Source: Trichosporon coremiiforme | Taxonomy: Eukaryota > Basidiomycota > Tremellomycetes > Trichosporonales > Trichosporonaceae | Reading direction: 5' to 3' | Length of the DNA: 64,000 nt | NCBI GenBank assembly: GCA_039545355.1 | Contig: BCJJ01000020.1 | Coordinates: 636,441-700,440 of the forward strand | Shown here: piece after piece, positions 31,528 to 43,065 of the stretch | Numbering within the stretch: position 1 is the first letter of the stretch | How the letters are laid out: each line of letters begins with the position of its first letter | The notes under the pieces: generated by a model | Databases searched by the model: none | What the model saw: the letters and a program-made list of their open reading frames with translations, nothing else | Told to the model about the DNA's origin: nothing | Made by a program: the position numbers and the translations under genes

Positions 31528-34110
31528 TTAGTAAACACGCTTGAAGGGCGGGACAGTCTGCTGGGTCAGCGTAGAAACCTTAGAAACACTCGCCTTGCAC
31601 TCCGACTCATCGAGAGTCTGCATCTGGACAGCACGGTACTTCAGCTCGATGTCGGGCTTGCTAATGTCGTGGTGGAAGCTAAGGGTGTGTTTCATCCACT
31701 GCGGAGAGGTCAGAAATGTCTTTTGAGGAGGTAGAAGGATGCAGGATGGATGGAAGAAGAGGACGGGGGTAGTGGAGAGTGGAAAAGGTGGTGAAAAGAG
31801 GAAAGTGCCACACCAGATTTGATCCCGTCGATAAGATGGGATTTGGCGTTTGGTTCCGTAGCGCGCATGGGGGGCGCACTGAGGGTCCAATTTGGCCAGG
31901 GTGGAGGCCATGGTGGCATGATCAGTGTACTCACCTCCTTGTCGTCACGGTCGGGGAAGTCCTCACGGGCGTGGGCACCGCGAGACTCCTTACGAGCAGC
32001 AGCAGAGACAACGGTCTGCTGGGCGCAGGTGAGGAGGTTGTGGAGCTCGATGGCCTCAACGAGGTCNGAGTTCCANATGAGCGAGCGGTCCTTGATNCCG
32101 ATCTGGTCGAAGGTCTTGTAGACCTCGGACATCTTGCGGACACCGTCGTCGAGCGACTCCTGGGTACGGAAGACGGCGGCGTCGGTCTGCATGGTCTTCT
32201 GCATGGCAGAGCGGATCTCCGAGGTGTGCTTGGGGCCGTCCGANGTGCGCATCTTCTCGATGAACTCGATCGACTCCTTGCCGAGGGTCTCGTCGTAAGG
32301 CTTGTGGGGGGTGTTGGGGGCGAGGTTCTCGGCGATGTGGTTGGCGGCGGCACGGCCGAAAACGACAATGTCGAGAAGAGAGTTGGCACCGAGACGGTTG
32401 GCACCGTGGACGGAAACACAGGCGGCCTCACCGGCGGCGTAGAGACCGGGGACGACCTTGTCGTTTCCGTTCTCGTCAACAGTGATGACCTCACCGGTGT
32501 ACTTGGTGGGGATACCACCCATGTTGTAGTGGACGGTGGGGAGGACGGGGATGGGCTCCTTGGTGACGTCGACACCGGCGAAGATGGCGGCGGTCTCCGA
32601 GATACCGGGGAGACGCTCGTGGAGGAGGGCGGGAGGAAGGTGAGAGAGCTGGAGGTAGATGTGGTCCTTCTCAGGTCCGACACCACGGCCCTCACGGATC
32701 TCGACGGTCATCGAACGCGAAACGACGTCACGGGAGGCGAGCTCCTTGGCGGTGGGGGCGTAACGCTCCATGAAGCGCTCACCCTTGGAGTTGAGGAGGA
32801 GACCACCCTCACCACGGGCACCCTCGGTGATCAGGCATCCGGATCCGTAGATACCAGTGGGGTGGAACTGGACGAACTCGAGGTCCTGGAGGGGGAGACC
32901 GGCACGAGCAACCATGGCGTTTCCGTCACCGGTACAGGTGTGGGCCGAGGTACACGAGAAGTAAGCACGACCGTAACCACCAGTGGCAAGAACGGTCTTG
33001 TGCGAGCGGAAGCGGTGGAGGGTACCGTCCTCAAGGTTGATGGCGATGACACCAACGCACTCGCCGTCCTGCATCAGGAGGTCGGTAGCGAAGTATTCAA
33101 TGAAGAAGTTGGTGTCGTGGCGGAGCGACTGTCCGTAAAGCGAGTGAAGCATCGCGTGTCCGGTACGGTCAGCGGCACAGGCGGTACGGTAGGCCTGTCC
33201 ACCCTTGCCGTACTCGAGCGACTGTCCACCGAAGGCACGCTGGTAGATCTTGCCCTCCTCGGTACGAGAGAACGGAAGACCGTAGTGCTCAAGCTCGTAG
33301 ACGGCCTCAGGAGCCTCGCGACACATGTAGTGGATAGCGTCCTGGTCACCGAGCCAGTCCGAACCCTTGACGGTGTCGTACATGTGCCAGCGCCAGTCGT
33401 CGACGGTACGGTTGCCGAGGGCAGCGTTGATACCACCCTGAGCAGCGACGGTGTGGGAACGGGTGGGGAAGAGCTTGGAGATACAAGCGGTCTTCAGTCC
33501 AGACGAGGCTGCATCGTCAGCTCGTGTGGCATTCTTGAGGTGTATGTTGCCACGACTTACCGAGACCGAAGGCGGCACGGAGACCGGCACCACCGGCACC
33601 ACTGAAGCCCGTCAGTTTCCAGATCACATGTTTCTCGGGCCGAATGCCCCTCGGAGCGACTTACACAACGATGGCGTCGAACCTGGGGGTTGTCAGCGTT
33701 CTGTCACGGTCGGGCGGCTCAAGAAGCAACAGCTGCAGTTCTCCGACGACCCCAGTCCCAGTTCAACTTCAGTCTGTGCACCGGTTGAAACGCGACCCGG
33801 AATCACGAGGATCGCCGGAGTAAAAGCATGATGCGCTCCGTCTACTCACTCATGGTCAATGACGGGGTAACCCTTGTGCTGGCCGAAGTTCTAAGCTGTC
33901 AGTACTTGTCCTGTTGAACACACGGGCACGAGACCAGCCGAGACATGTCGATCGCTCGTTGAACAGCCGAGCATTTGTCAAGGTTGGCAGGCGACTAACC
34001 TGGGCTTCCTGAGCGCGGTGAGTCTGGCTGGCGACGACGTAGGAGCGAGTGCTGCGGGCGGCAAGGCTGGCGGCCTTGGGGCGAGGAATGGCGCGCGAGA
34101 GGCGCATCAT
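31528..34110 (-). CDS. SDH1: Succinate dehydrogenase flavoprotein subunit, mitochondrial
   Basis: Catalytic FAD subunit of complex II, oxidising succinate to fumarate in the matrix. Seven exons: 34110-34000, 33890-33850, 33682-33665, 33601-33561, 33508-31935, 31698-31594, 31557-31528; 639 aa. The N-terminus [20 protein letters not shown] is an Arg/Ser-rich mitochondrial presequence. The dinucleotide fold is [19 protein letters not shown], split over three exons including an 18-bp microexon. FAD-linked His is about residue 89 ([17 protein letters not shown]). The last intron (31593-31558) is 36 bp with a GC donor (GCGAGT) and CTGACCCAGCAG; removing it restores [14 protein letters not shown], the family ending. 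It is in frame, so retention would add 12 residues. Four N bases in exon 5, all third codon positions. Confidence 0.97.
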
Positions 34111-34863
34111 CTTGGGCAGAGGTAGAGGAGTGGGGAGGTGAGATGGAAAGGGAGGTTGAAGCGGTTCGAAAAGGGTCGGTCTGGGTGGTGGGAGGGGTGT
34201 GTGTGGTGCCAGGCGGAGAGACGGGGCTGAGGACGTCCTGTGGACGCGGAACCAATATTCCATTTCACCTTGGATTTCTGGCTGCAACTGTCATCCTCGT
34301 ACCGTGGTTGGCCCACCCCTCGCCTCGGAAAAGATCGGGGCTAATCCCCGCCTGCCCGCTTACGTCCAATGAGCTCCGGCGCGTTTCACAACCATGTTAC
34401 ACCCAGGCAGGCCGAGCTTACTACTGCTGCATGCTGCAACCACCACCACAGCAAGGCTCTCGCTGCCACATGGTCGATCGGCTCCAGGAACCGAGGTGAC
34501 TACGCGACCGCTGCCCCGCTAGTCCCCGCTGATCCCGTGACCCCAAGACGGCGACGGCCGCGTCGGCCCCGATGGAGAAGTTGGTTGGCAAGTACATCGG
34601 GTGAGCCACCACCACTACTGCTTGCCGCACACAACCACACAAACAGTGTCGACTCACATGTTGTTGCGATGGGATGTTGATACATGCATGCTCTATCTAT
34701 CTGCGTTGGTGCTGCTAATCAGCACATGCTATTTGAGCCTGGACGCTTCATTACGGCTACGAATGCCCAGCGTCCAAGCCTCTATGGGCGTTTATTCAAT
34801 GTCTCCTGCGGTCCCGCTTCTGACAAGATACCGGCTACTTCTCCACTCGCCAAACAATCAAAC
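34111..34863. other. Intergenic between SDH1 and TOP1
   Basis: SDH1 upstream region and TOP1 3' flank; both genes are on the minus strand. The first 60 bp upstream of SDH1 is pyrimidine-rich on the transcript. No coding feature seen. Confidence 0.6.
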
Positions 34864-37618
34864 TTAGAAGACCCAGTCCGCGTCCGCCTCAGCTTCCGCC
34901 CAGGGGAACTTCTCGCGGCTGCGTTGTCAGCACATTGCCTTGATATTGGTGAGGTACTTACAGAGTCTTCGAGAAGAGCTTCTCAAGCGGCACATCGTAC
35001 TTCTTCGCCCAAGCAACGGTGAGACGAGGGTCGATGTAGTTGATCTTGGAGGTGCCGAGAGCGACGTCCTTGAGCTTGTCACGGTCACCAAGCTGGACCT
35101 TGGCGGTAGCGATGCGGTCATCGAGCTTGCCGATGGCGTTCAGAAGACGCTCCTCCGTCATGTTCTTCTTAGGCTCAATGGACGCCTTTTTCCGCTCCTT
35201 CGCCAGCTGCTTGAACTCGTCCTTGATCTCCGCCAATCTCTCGTTCAGCACTTTGGCGGCCTGATGCTTCTTGCCGTCCTCCTCGAGCTTGATGTTCTCC
35301 TTCTCGAACTTCTTGCGAGCATTCTCCATGGCCTTCTCCTTGAGCTCGTCTTCGTGTCGCTCGATGAACTCGTCGTCGACGTCGGACTCATCTTCGGCAA
35401 GCTCAGGACGCTTCTTCTTGATCTTCGGGTTCAAGTTGAAGAGCTGCTTGCGCAGCTTCATGCGCTGGTACTTCAGAGCTCGGATCTTGTCGTTGGCCTT
35501 GGCGAACGACTCGGCAAAGTTTTTGCTGACGGACTTCTGATGGTTACAGAGAACGGCGACGTCTCGGTTGGCTGTGTTGTACGCAGCGATCTTCTCCGCT
35601 ACCGTGCCGTTCTTGGGAGTGTTCTTAAGCTGCTCCTGGAAAGTCCACGAGGCGTTGTAGGTACGGAACACCTTGGCGGTCAGGCCCTTCATTTGATCTT
35701 GCAGCCACTTGTTCAGTCCCGTGGTGGTCAGACGGTCGAAGATGTCGTCGCCAGTCTTCTTCGGTTCAGCCTTGAACAGCTTGATGTTCTTGAAGACCTG
35801 GGGCTCGACTTCGACTTCCTGGTGGAAACGCATTGAGTCCTTACCAAGGAAATCGAAAATGACCTTGTTGGGCGGTTCGAGGGTAACGTGCTCGTATCGG
35901 AGAGAACAACAGCCGACTGTGTCTGCTTCGTCCTCACCCTTCTCGTTACCCGCACGGAGAGCTAGGCGGTCGATGAAGTAGAGCGCGGTAGCACGCTGCC
36001 TGTCGGCCATGACCTTGCTCTTCATGTCGGTGTTGTAGATGCGGCGGATCTTGTCGACGTGCTTGATGAGCTCACGAGCCTTCTCGAACTTTGCGCGGTC
36101 GCTCTGACCCTTCCATGACGAGGCAGCAGACAAGAAGACATACTTGGACTGGCCGTTGACATTCTCCTTCCAGTGCGCCAGCCAGGTGACAGTGTTGTCA
36201 TGCTGAACGCCCTTCCACTTTCCAGGGATGTTCGGGATAGGGATGGGAGCGTCCTTGCCAATGTTGATAACGATATCCTCAGGGCGAAGACGGTGCTTAA
36301 GCGTACCCTTGCGCGGGTGCTCACCACGTCCACGGAATAGCGAGGGCGGCTCAGCACGGAAGTTGCCGGTCTTCTCCTTGCGTCCGTCGATGAGAGCGTA
36401 CATGTACGGCTCCTCCAGCCTGTCCTTGGTGTCCTTGATCGCCTTCTTCTCCTCCTTGGATAGAGCCTTCTTCTTCTCCCTCTCGCTCTCAAAGTACTGG
36501 TAAATGTCGGAGAAGTCGCACTTCTCGAGGCTGGTGATCTTGACACCTTCAGCGGGAGGGTACTCCTCGCACATCTCCTTGAAGTCGCGGAAGAAGTTGG
36601 CTCGGAACACGGGGTCCTTGGCGTGGTCGGTCTCGATCATAGCACCGAAGAAGCCAGCGACTTCCTCGGACTCTGGAGGAAGAGTGACAGGCTTGCCATC
36701 GTACTTCATCTTAACGTTCTTCGGAAGCGGGACGTAGGGTGGCGGAAACAGGACACCGTTGTGCTGGAAGGTCGTCCACTTGACAGAGTTGTCCTCGTTC
36801 TGGTTCTCCCACCACTTGAACATGTCTTCCTCTTCCTCCGTCTTGCCACGCTTAGCAGCAGGTTTCTTGTCCCCCTTGACGTTAGGCTTGACGTCCTTCT
36901 TAGCAGGCGTGGTCTTGCCCTTCGCTGCGGGTTTCGCCTTTGTGCGAGCAAGAGGTTTCTCGTCATCGCTGCTCTCAGGCTCGGGCTTGACCTTCTTCGC
37001 CGCAGCTCGGCCGGAAGCAGGCTTGCCGTTCGCCTTTGGCTTGGCCATTGCTAAGGGTTTCTCGTCCTCGCTGGACAGGTCGCTGTCCGAAGACTCAGCC
37101 TTGCGCTTAGGCGCGGCACGTCCTCGGGAGGCGGGCTTGCCGTTCGACGGCGCCGCGCCCTTGGACGCTGGCTTGCCATTCGACGCGGGCTTGCCCTTGG
37201 AGGCCGGCTTCGCGCGAGACGGTGGCTTCTGGTCGTCGAACTCGCTTCCGTCATCGTCGTCGTCCTCATCGTCGCTCTCGACGATGCGACGCTTCCTCGC
37301 ATTCGCAGCCGAAACGCGGGGCTTCTTTGCCTGTTGGTCGCGTTAGCTATGTCCAGTCGACATGGAAATTCATGTTTTCCCTGACTCCAATGACGGGGAT
37401 CGAAGATATGGAAGTCGAGAGTGACTCACGAGAGGCTTGTCGTCTTCGTCGCTGGACTCGGCGTTCACGCGCTTTCCGTTGGCGGCGGGGCGGCGGCGGG
37501 CGAGAGGAGCGTCGTCGTCGCTGCTTTCTTCGTCATGGACGACAGGCACGCCAGCAGCGAGTTCCTCAGTAGTGGAGGTGAAACCCGGGGCCTCCACTGC
37601 TACTTCGTCGGAAGACAT
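34864..37618 (-). CDS. TOP1: DNA topoisomerase I (type IB)
   Basis: Nuclear enzyme that relaxes supercoils by transient single-strand breaks. Three exons: 37618-37430, 37330-34962, 34918-34864; 870 aa. Residues 1 to about 215 are a charged tail of Lys/Pro/Ala repeats (SKGKPASNGKPASKG) with acidic serine clusters (ESSDDD, ESSDED), likely phosphorylated and nuclear-targeting. The core starts at MFKWWENQNEDNSVKWTTF. Catalytic residues include the TALYFIDRLALRAGNEK helix and Tyr828 in SKINYIDPRLTVAW. A Lys/Glu coiled linker precedes it. The last exon adds LREKFPWAEAEADADWVF, the usual C-terminal end. The stop of the long exon overlaps the donor (CTGTAAGT), so an unspliced transcript loses only these residues. 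Confidence 0.97.
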
Positions 37619-38712
37619 TGCAGCGAACTGCTATGCAGTGCAGCGATAAATGCTGAAGGATGGTGGTTGGGGTATAAGGGAGTGTGAGGGGTCGCGGGGG
37701 AAGCAGGGGCAGTCGATTGCACAAAGGAGGTGTGTTTGGTGAGCGATGAAGAATGGAGATAGATGGATTGAGAAGGGACGCGGCTGGGCTGGGTGATAAT
37801 GTCTTTGTTCTATGGTGCGCGGTGCAGCGTCCATGGGTGGGTGACATTTGGTCATTTCACGGCTAAGTCCTCAACTCAGCTTCGCGCGCCTGCGAGCCAC
37901 CGCACCCGCTCCCTTCAGTTCCCAGCTTCTGGATTCTGGACCCTTGGCCCACTGCCCACTGGCTCAGCACTGCATCACTCCCCGCACCAGCGCGACTGAG
38001 TCACCCCCTTTCCCTGGTCCGGCGGACGGCGGAAACGGAGGCAAATAAGGCTTAACGAAGTGGCGCTAAAGACTAATCGACCGAATTGCCGGCGGTCCTA
38101 ATCCCGTCAATACACCTTCCAACTTGGTCATTTTTCCCCAAGCTGAATAAACCAGCCACTCCTGAACCTGATCCCCCCCACGTTCTCTGTTCCTCTTCCG
38201 ACCCCTTCCCTCCCCCATCCCACATGCTCGCTCTCTTGAGCACTCTGGGCCGACTGCATACGCGCGAAGGCTGGACCTTCGTGACTGTGGTCCTTCTTGG
38301 GGGGTCACGATCGCAGATGCATGTATTGATAACCGGCCCCTCATCCATGCCCCGTTCTGATGCATATCAGACTAACCTGCACAAGGTGTGACGCCGGCTG
38401 GCTGTGCGCTGATCTTGGCGGCACGCGAGGCCATGCGGCCAGGGGCCTAGGTTTAGGTGGCTCAAGCGCTCAACGCGCGCGGTGGAGGTCGCTCGGGGCG
38501 ACAGCACATCAATCTCCAGATCTCCATCTACCCCGCAATCCATCCCGCATCGAGCATCCCGGACAGGCCGTTGTTCGCTATCGCGAGCCCAGCAAAGACC
38601 CGACGTGTCCCTCTAGTGCCTACATCAGGCAAACACCAGCAGAACCAAATCCTTGCGATACCACAAAACCGATTCCGGTTATTTCGGTCCCGCCTCTTGA
38701 GGGAGCATCGCC
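37619..38712. other. Bidirectional promoter region TOP1/SCY1-like
   Basis: 1.1 kb between divergently transcribed genes. No coding feature or clear TATA seen. Confidence 0.6.
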
Positions 38713-41320
38713 ATGAACTTCCTCAAGAGTGTCACGTCGACGGTCCTGAGCTCGACGGGGGTCAGCTTCCCCTTCACGATCGGGGAGCGGATACCCGGTA
38801 TTGAGGCGGGTGCGACGATCTGGGACATCCGAGAGGGCGTGAAGAAAGTGTGTACTCATCTCATGACATCGCAAGAACTTGGCTGACAGCAGGACGATGG
38901 ATCACCTGTGACGCTGTTCATCTTCGACGCAACCCTCGGACCGCTGCAGCCGGGGAACAAGGATCGGAAGACTCTCTTCCAGCTGGCGCGGAATACACTC
39001 AAGAAGCTGCGCACGATCCGACACCCCGACGTCATCAAGTATGTCGACTCTGTCGAGACCGACACACACGTCTACATTGCTACGGAGCCGGTGCGCCCGC
39101 TGCAGGGCGTGCTGCGGGACTGGGGATCAGGAGGAGCTCTTGCGAGTTCGGCCGCCAAGAGCAAGGTCAGCAAGGACGCATGGTGCGCGTGGGGAGTGAA
39201 GAGCATCTCTACCGCCCTGGCGTTCCTCAACTCGGCGCCGCTCTCTCAGCACCATGCGTACCTGCTCCCCTCGACCGTGTTCATCACACCGGCGATGGAG
39301 TGGAGACTAGGCGGCTTCGAGCTGTTAACGGGTATGGACGACGGAAGCGGTGTGCTCTGGGGTCTCGGCGGAGTTGCGCCAGGGAACGCTGGCGATTTCT
39401 CTTGCCCGGAGGTACAGAAAGGAGGGTGGGGAGTACTGAGAGAGTGAGTTGGGAAGCGATACCATGGAAAACTGACAGCGCAGTACGGATCCGGCGTCGA
39501 CCGACACGTACATGCTCGCGATGTGGCTGTTCTGGCTGTACAACCCGGAGAAGCCTTTACCGCGTCTGTCCGCGCCGCCGACACCAGCGACGGCGGGTGC
39601 GATCCCGAAGAACCTGTTCCCACTGTGGAAGCGGATGCTGACGCCGAATGCGCGGACGCGGCTGTCGACGGCAAACTTTGTGCTTGAGGCCGAGAGCTGG
39701 TTCAAGCAGAACCCGCTGGTTCAGCTAATCGAGGGGCTGGACGGATTCGAGCTCCGGTCTGATGGGGAGAAACAGGCGCTCCTGCGCGTGATCAGGGAGA
39801 GCGCCGAGGCGGGCTCGCTGCCGGAGCCATTCCTGGTGCACCGCGTGCTGCCGTCGCTGCTGCACTCGCTGTCGCTGCAGAACGCGCCGTCGTCGCTCAT
39901 GCTTCCCATCATCCTCAGCATCGGCAAACAGGTTCCGCCCTCGACGTATGGCAAGGTCGTGCTCGAGCCGGTAGTGAAATTGTTCGCCTCGCCAGACCGC
40001 GGAACGCGCATGGCGCTCCTCGAGGGCCTGGACGAGTACGTCGACAAGCTCGACAGCCGGACCGTCGTCGATAAGATCTGGCCGAACCTCATCACCGGCT
40101 TCGCGGATACGGTGCCCGTCATCCGCGAGGCAACCATCAAGGCCGTGTACCCTCTGAGCGGGAAGCTCTCAGACCGGATCCTGAACAACGACCTGCTCCG
40201 CCTTCTCGCCAAGATGCAGCAGGACAGCGAGGCGTCGATCCGCACGAACACGTGTATCTTGCTCGGTCGGCTCGCGCCCAACCTCTCAAGCAACACGAAG
40301 AAGAAGGTGCTCGTGCCCGCCTTTGCGCGCAGTCTGAAGGATCCCTTCGTGCACGCCCGTGTTGCGGCGCTCATGGCGCTGATGGCCACCGTCGACTGTT
40401 TCGAGAAGGAGGACATTGCGACGCGAGTGATCCCGAACATGGCTTTCGGCCTTGTGGACAAGGAGCAGACGGTCCGCGACCAAGCCTTCAAGGCGATTGC
40501 CATGTTCGTGCAGAAACTCGAGGAGTACGCGGCCACTCTTCCGGTCACGGTCGAAGAGGACCGGAGCGGGTCCTCGACCCCCGCGCCCGGCGTGCCCCAA
40601 ACCGGTCTCGTCACCAGCGCAGCAGGCGCGGCCGGCTCGCTTGCCGGATGGGCGTTCTCGAATCTTTCGAAGCAGCTCAGCAGTGGCGAGGCGGGCACTC
40701 TGTCCGCTCAGCCTGCCGCGTCCCTTTCTCCTCCCCCGTCTATGCCCGCTTCGATGCCAGCTACGCGCCGTTCATCCGACGTCGGCACAGGCGCCTCGGA
40801 CCCGCCGCGCCCCGCTCCGCCGAGCAAGGTCGCCTCCTTCGGCGGCTCGACGAAGCTCTCCTCGGGCCACGGGATGAAGCTGGGCGGCTCTGGCGCGAAG
40901 AAGCCGACGACGTCGCTCGTAGATGAGCTCGCGGGCGAGTGGGACGACAGCCCAGGGGGATGGGGCAACGACGACCTGATCAACGTGAACGCGGACGAGG
41001 ACGATTGGACCGCCTTCGAACAGGCTCCCGTTGACATTCCCGCTCCCGCCCCGGCGCAGGATTACTACGTCAAGCCTGCCAGCCCCAAGCCCGCGCCGGC
41101 GAAGCCAAAACCGAAGCCGGCGTCGCCGGCCATCGTCGCGCCGAAGCCGGTCAAGCCCTCCGCCCCCGAACCGACAAGTCGCCCGGGAAGTGGTAGCTCG
41201 ACGCCCAACCTCGCCAGCATGAGCAAGGAGGACAAGGAGAAGGAGATGGCGCGGAGGAGGGAGGAGCGCAAGGCCCGTATCGCGGCCATGAAGGAGCAGA
41301 AGGCGGCCAAGGGCAAGTAG
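38713..41320 (+). CDS. SCY1-like pseudokinase (SCYL1/Cex1 type)
   Basis: Family members act in Golgi/COPI trafficking and tRNA export. Three exons: 38713-38847, 38893-39443, 39484-41320; 840 aa. Donors are GTGTGT and GTGAGT; acceptors are CTGACAGCAG and CTGACAGCGCAG. Residues 1 to about 290 are a protein-kinase-like fold (FTIGERIPGIEAGATIWDIR, LKKLRTIRHPDVIKYVDSVE). No HRD or DFG catalytic motif is visible; LGGFELL stands at the DFG position, as in SCY1 proteins. Residues about 320-600 are HEAT-like repeats (VVDKIWPNLITGFADTVPVI). A Pro/Ser-rich region and a basic C-terminal coiled segment (KEDKEKEMARRREERKARIA) end in AAKGK, resembling a COPI-binding tail. Family call is strong; exact orthology to Cex1 is likely. 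Confidence 0.92.
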
Positions 41321-41532
41321 ATGTAGGGTATACTAGTAAAATGCATGACATAGACCGGTAAACACTGGACCATGGTCCGCTGCGTATTCCCGCTGCGCTC
41401 TCCTACAATGTGTGTCTGGGACTCGCGACTCGACCTCCTCGTCTCAATTGACCCCCCCATTACCTGGCCGAGTCCCAATATACAGGCTACTTCTACATTC
41501 TGGCGATGACGGATAGCCAGGTCCGACGACCG

Positions 41533-43065
41533 CTACCACCGTTCCTTCTCGTCGTTCTCCGAGTTGCCCCTGAGACTGTCTGGCGTCTGCTCGCGCTGTC
41601 TCCGCATCTGCCGGACCTGCTCCCACTCCGCGTCGAACTCTGCGTCGGCCTCAGAGCACCTCTCGAGGTATCCCTCGGGCACGAGGCCTTCGACGCCATC
41701 GCGCAGGCGCGTGCCGACGACCCAGCCCTCGCCGCCTCCGCGCCCGCGCACGTCTAAGAACTCGCCGACGTCGACCGCAATCTCGTTGATACCCTCTGGC
41801 GTAAAGGGGTACGCGGTTCGGTATAACCCGTCGGGCTCGCCCTCGTCGCCGCCGTGGTAGTAGATGTCGTCGGGACCCAGCTCCTCGTCCTCGCTCCAGT
41901 AGTCCGACGCACTGTGGTCCGCGACGTCCTCGTCGTCGCGCTTCGTCCACGAGCCAAGGCCGAAGGAGAGTCCCGTCGAAGGTTGTTCTGTTGACGGCGA
42001 GGAGGCACTCGGGCCGAACGAGGCGCCGAACCCGAAGCCGCTGAAGCCCCAGCCTTCTTGCGGCGTAGGTGCTGATGGCGTCGACGGCTCGGGCTCGCCC
42101 TCATTCCAGTTCGAGCGCGAGCGGTGTGGTCCCAGGCCGACGAAGCGCAGGTCCGTCATGTGGAAGGCGTAGTCGCGCACCTTCACCCGGCGCTGCACGG
42201 CTGCCTCGGCCACGAGCGCCGGGTTCTTCGCGCGCGGCGTCGCACTTCCGCTCTCGTCCAGATTCAGCGCGTTCAAGGCGGACAGCGTCGCGGGCGTCAG
42301 GGGCACCGAGCCGGATTTCGAGCCTGTAGATGACCGGTTCGAGCTAGGCAGCTTGCCATCCTTCGATGCACGTCGTGATCCGCCAGCCGCGCTGCTGCCG
42401 CTGCCACTACCGCTGCCACTGCCGTCGCGGCCGTCGATGAGGCCAAGCCCGTGTTTTCTGTTGTCCTCGCTGGCCGTCTCCTTGGCGCTGGCGTCCTCGG
42501 TCTTGTCTTCAGCCTTTTCCTTGTCGTGCTCGGCCTGTTCCTCCTCGGCCGTTTCTAAGCCCGCGCCCATCGGGGCCGCTGTCGAGACTAAGCCGAGTAA
42601 CGACTTCGGGCGCGCCTTGAGACTTCGCCTGCTCGCTGATGAGCAGCTCCGATCCCGCGTCTGCGTGCCGAACGTGCTCCCGCTCGGGGAGGACCCGAAC
42701 ATGTTGGGGCCCGGGCTCGTGAGGCCATGTATGCTGTGGGGGCTTGCTGTCGGGCTGTCGATGACCTGCGACGCTGGCCGCGAGGGCGCGGGCGATTGCG
42801 GGGCTGGTCGAGAACTCGTTAAGGAGGAATTTGATCGCGGCTTCGGCAGTGACCCCCGACGCTGCATCCCCACAGCCTGCATGCCTTGGACCCCCTGGAT
42901 GGACGATCGCTGCAGGGACAGCGGACGCATCCGCACCTCTGGGCTCCGCTGCTCCAAGCTGTTCAGCGACGGCACGACCGGGGCCGACTTGGACCCGCCT
43001 GCTGTTAGCTCAAGAGGGATCAACAACACACGATTAGGCGAAGCCGGAACGGTCACGTCCGTCAT
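41533..43065 (-). CDS. SH3-domain protein (Nbp2-like SH3)
   Basis: Single exon, 510 aa. Residues 1 to about 400 are low-complexity, Ser/Pro/Gly-rich with a GSGSGSGS run and an acidic Lys/Glu segment (EEEQAEHDKEKAEDKTEDAS). An SH3 domain occupies about residues 420-475: YRTAYPFTPEGINEIAVDVG, then EGWVVGTR and GLVPEGYLE, which holds the usual ALYDF-, GW- and P-x-x-Y-type elements in variant form. The closest pattern I know is the fungal Nbp2/skb5 SH3, an adaptor for phosphatase-MAPK signalling; that link is inference. Converges on the SCY1-like gene with about 210 bp between stops. Confidence 0.8.
   Translation of the reverse strand: MTDVTVPASPNRVLLIPLELTAGGSKSAPVVPSLNSLEQRSPEVRMRPLSLQRSSIQGVQGMQAVGMQRRGSLPKPRSNSSLTSSRPAPQSPAPSRPASQVIDSPTASPHSIHGLTSPGPNMFGSSPSGSTFGTQTRDRSCSSASRRSLKARPKSLLGLVSTAAPMGAGLETAEEEQAEHDKEKAEDKTEDASAKETASEDNRKHGLGLIDGRDGSGSGSGSGSSAAGGSRRASKDGKLPSSNRSSTGSKSGSVPLTPATLSALNALNLDESGSATPRAKNPALVAEAAVQRRVKVRDYAFHMTDLRFVGLGPHRSRSNWNEGEPEPSTPSAPTPQEGWGFSGFGFGASFGPSASSPSTEQPSTGLSFGLGSWTKRDDEDVADHSASDYWSEDEELGPDDIYYHGGDEGEPDGLYRTAYPFTPEGINEIAVDVGEFLDVRGRGGGEGWVVGTRLRDGVEGLVPEGYLERCSEADAEFDAEWEQVRQMRRQREQTPDSLRGNSENDEKERW

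Noticed and set aside
31779..33605. Plus-strand open frame of 608 codons opposite SDH1
   Set aside because: Antisense shadow: strongly biased C/G-ending codons suppress stops on the other strand. SDH1 is unmistakable on the minus strand.
34940..35836. Plus-strand Leu-rich 298-codon frame opposite TOP1
   Set aside because: Complement of Lys/Glu-rich TOP1 linker codons; no independent evidence.
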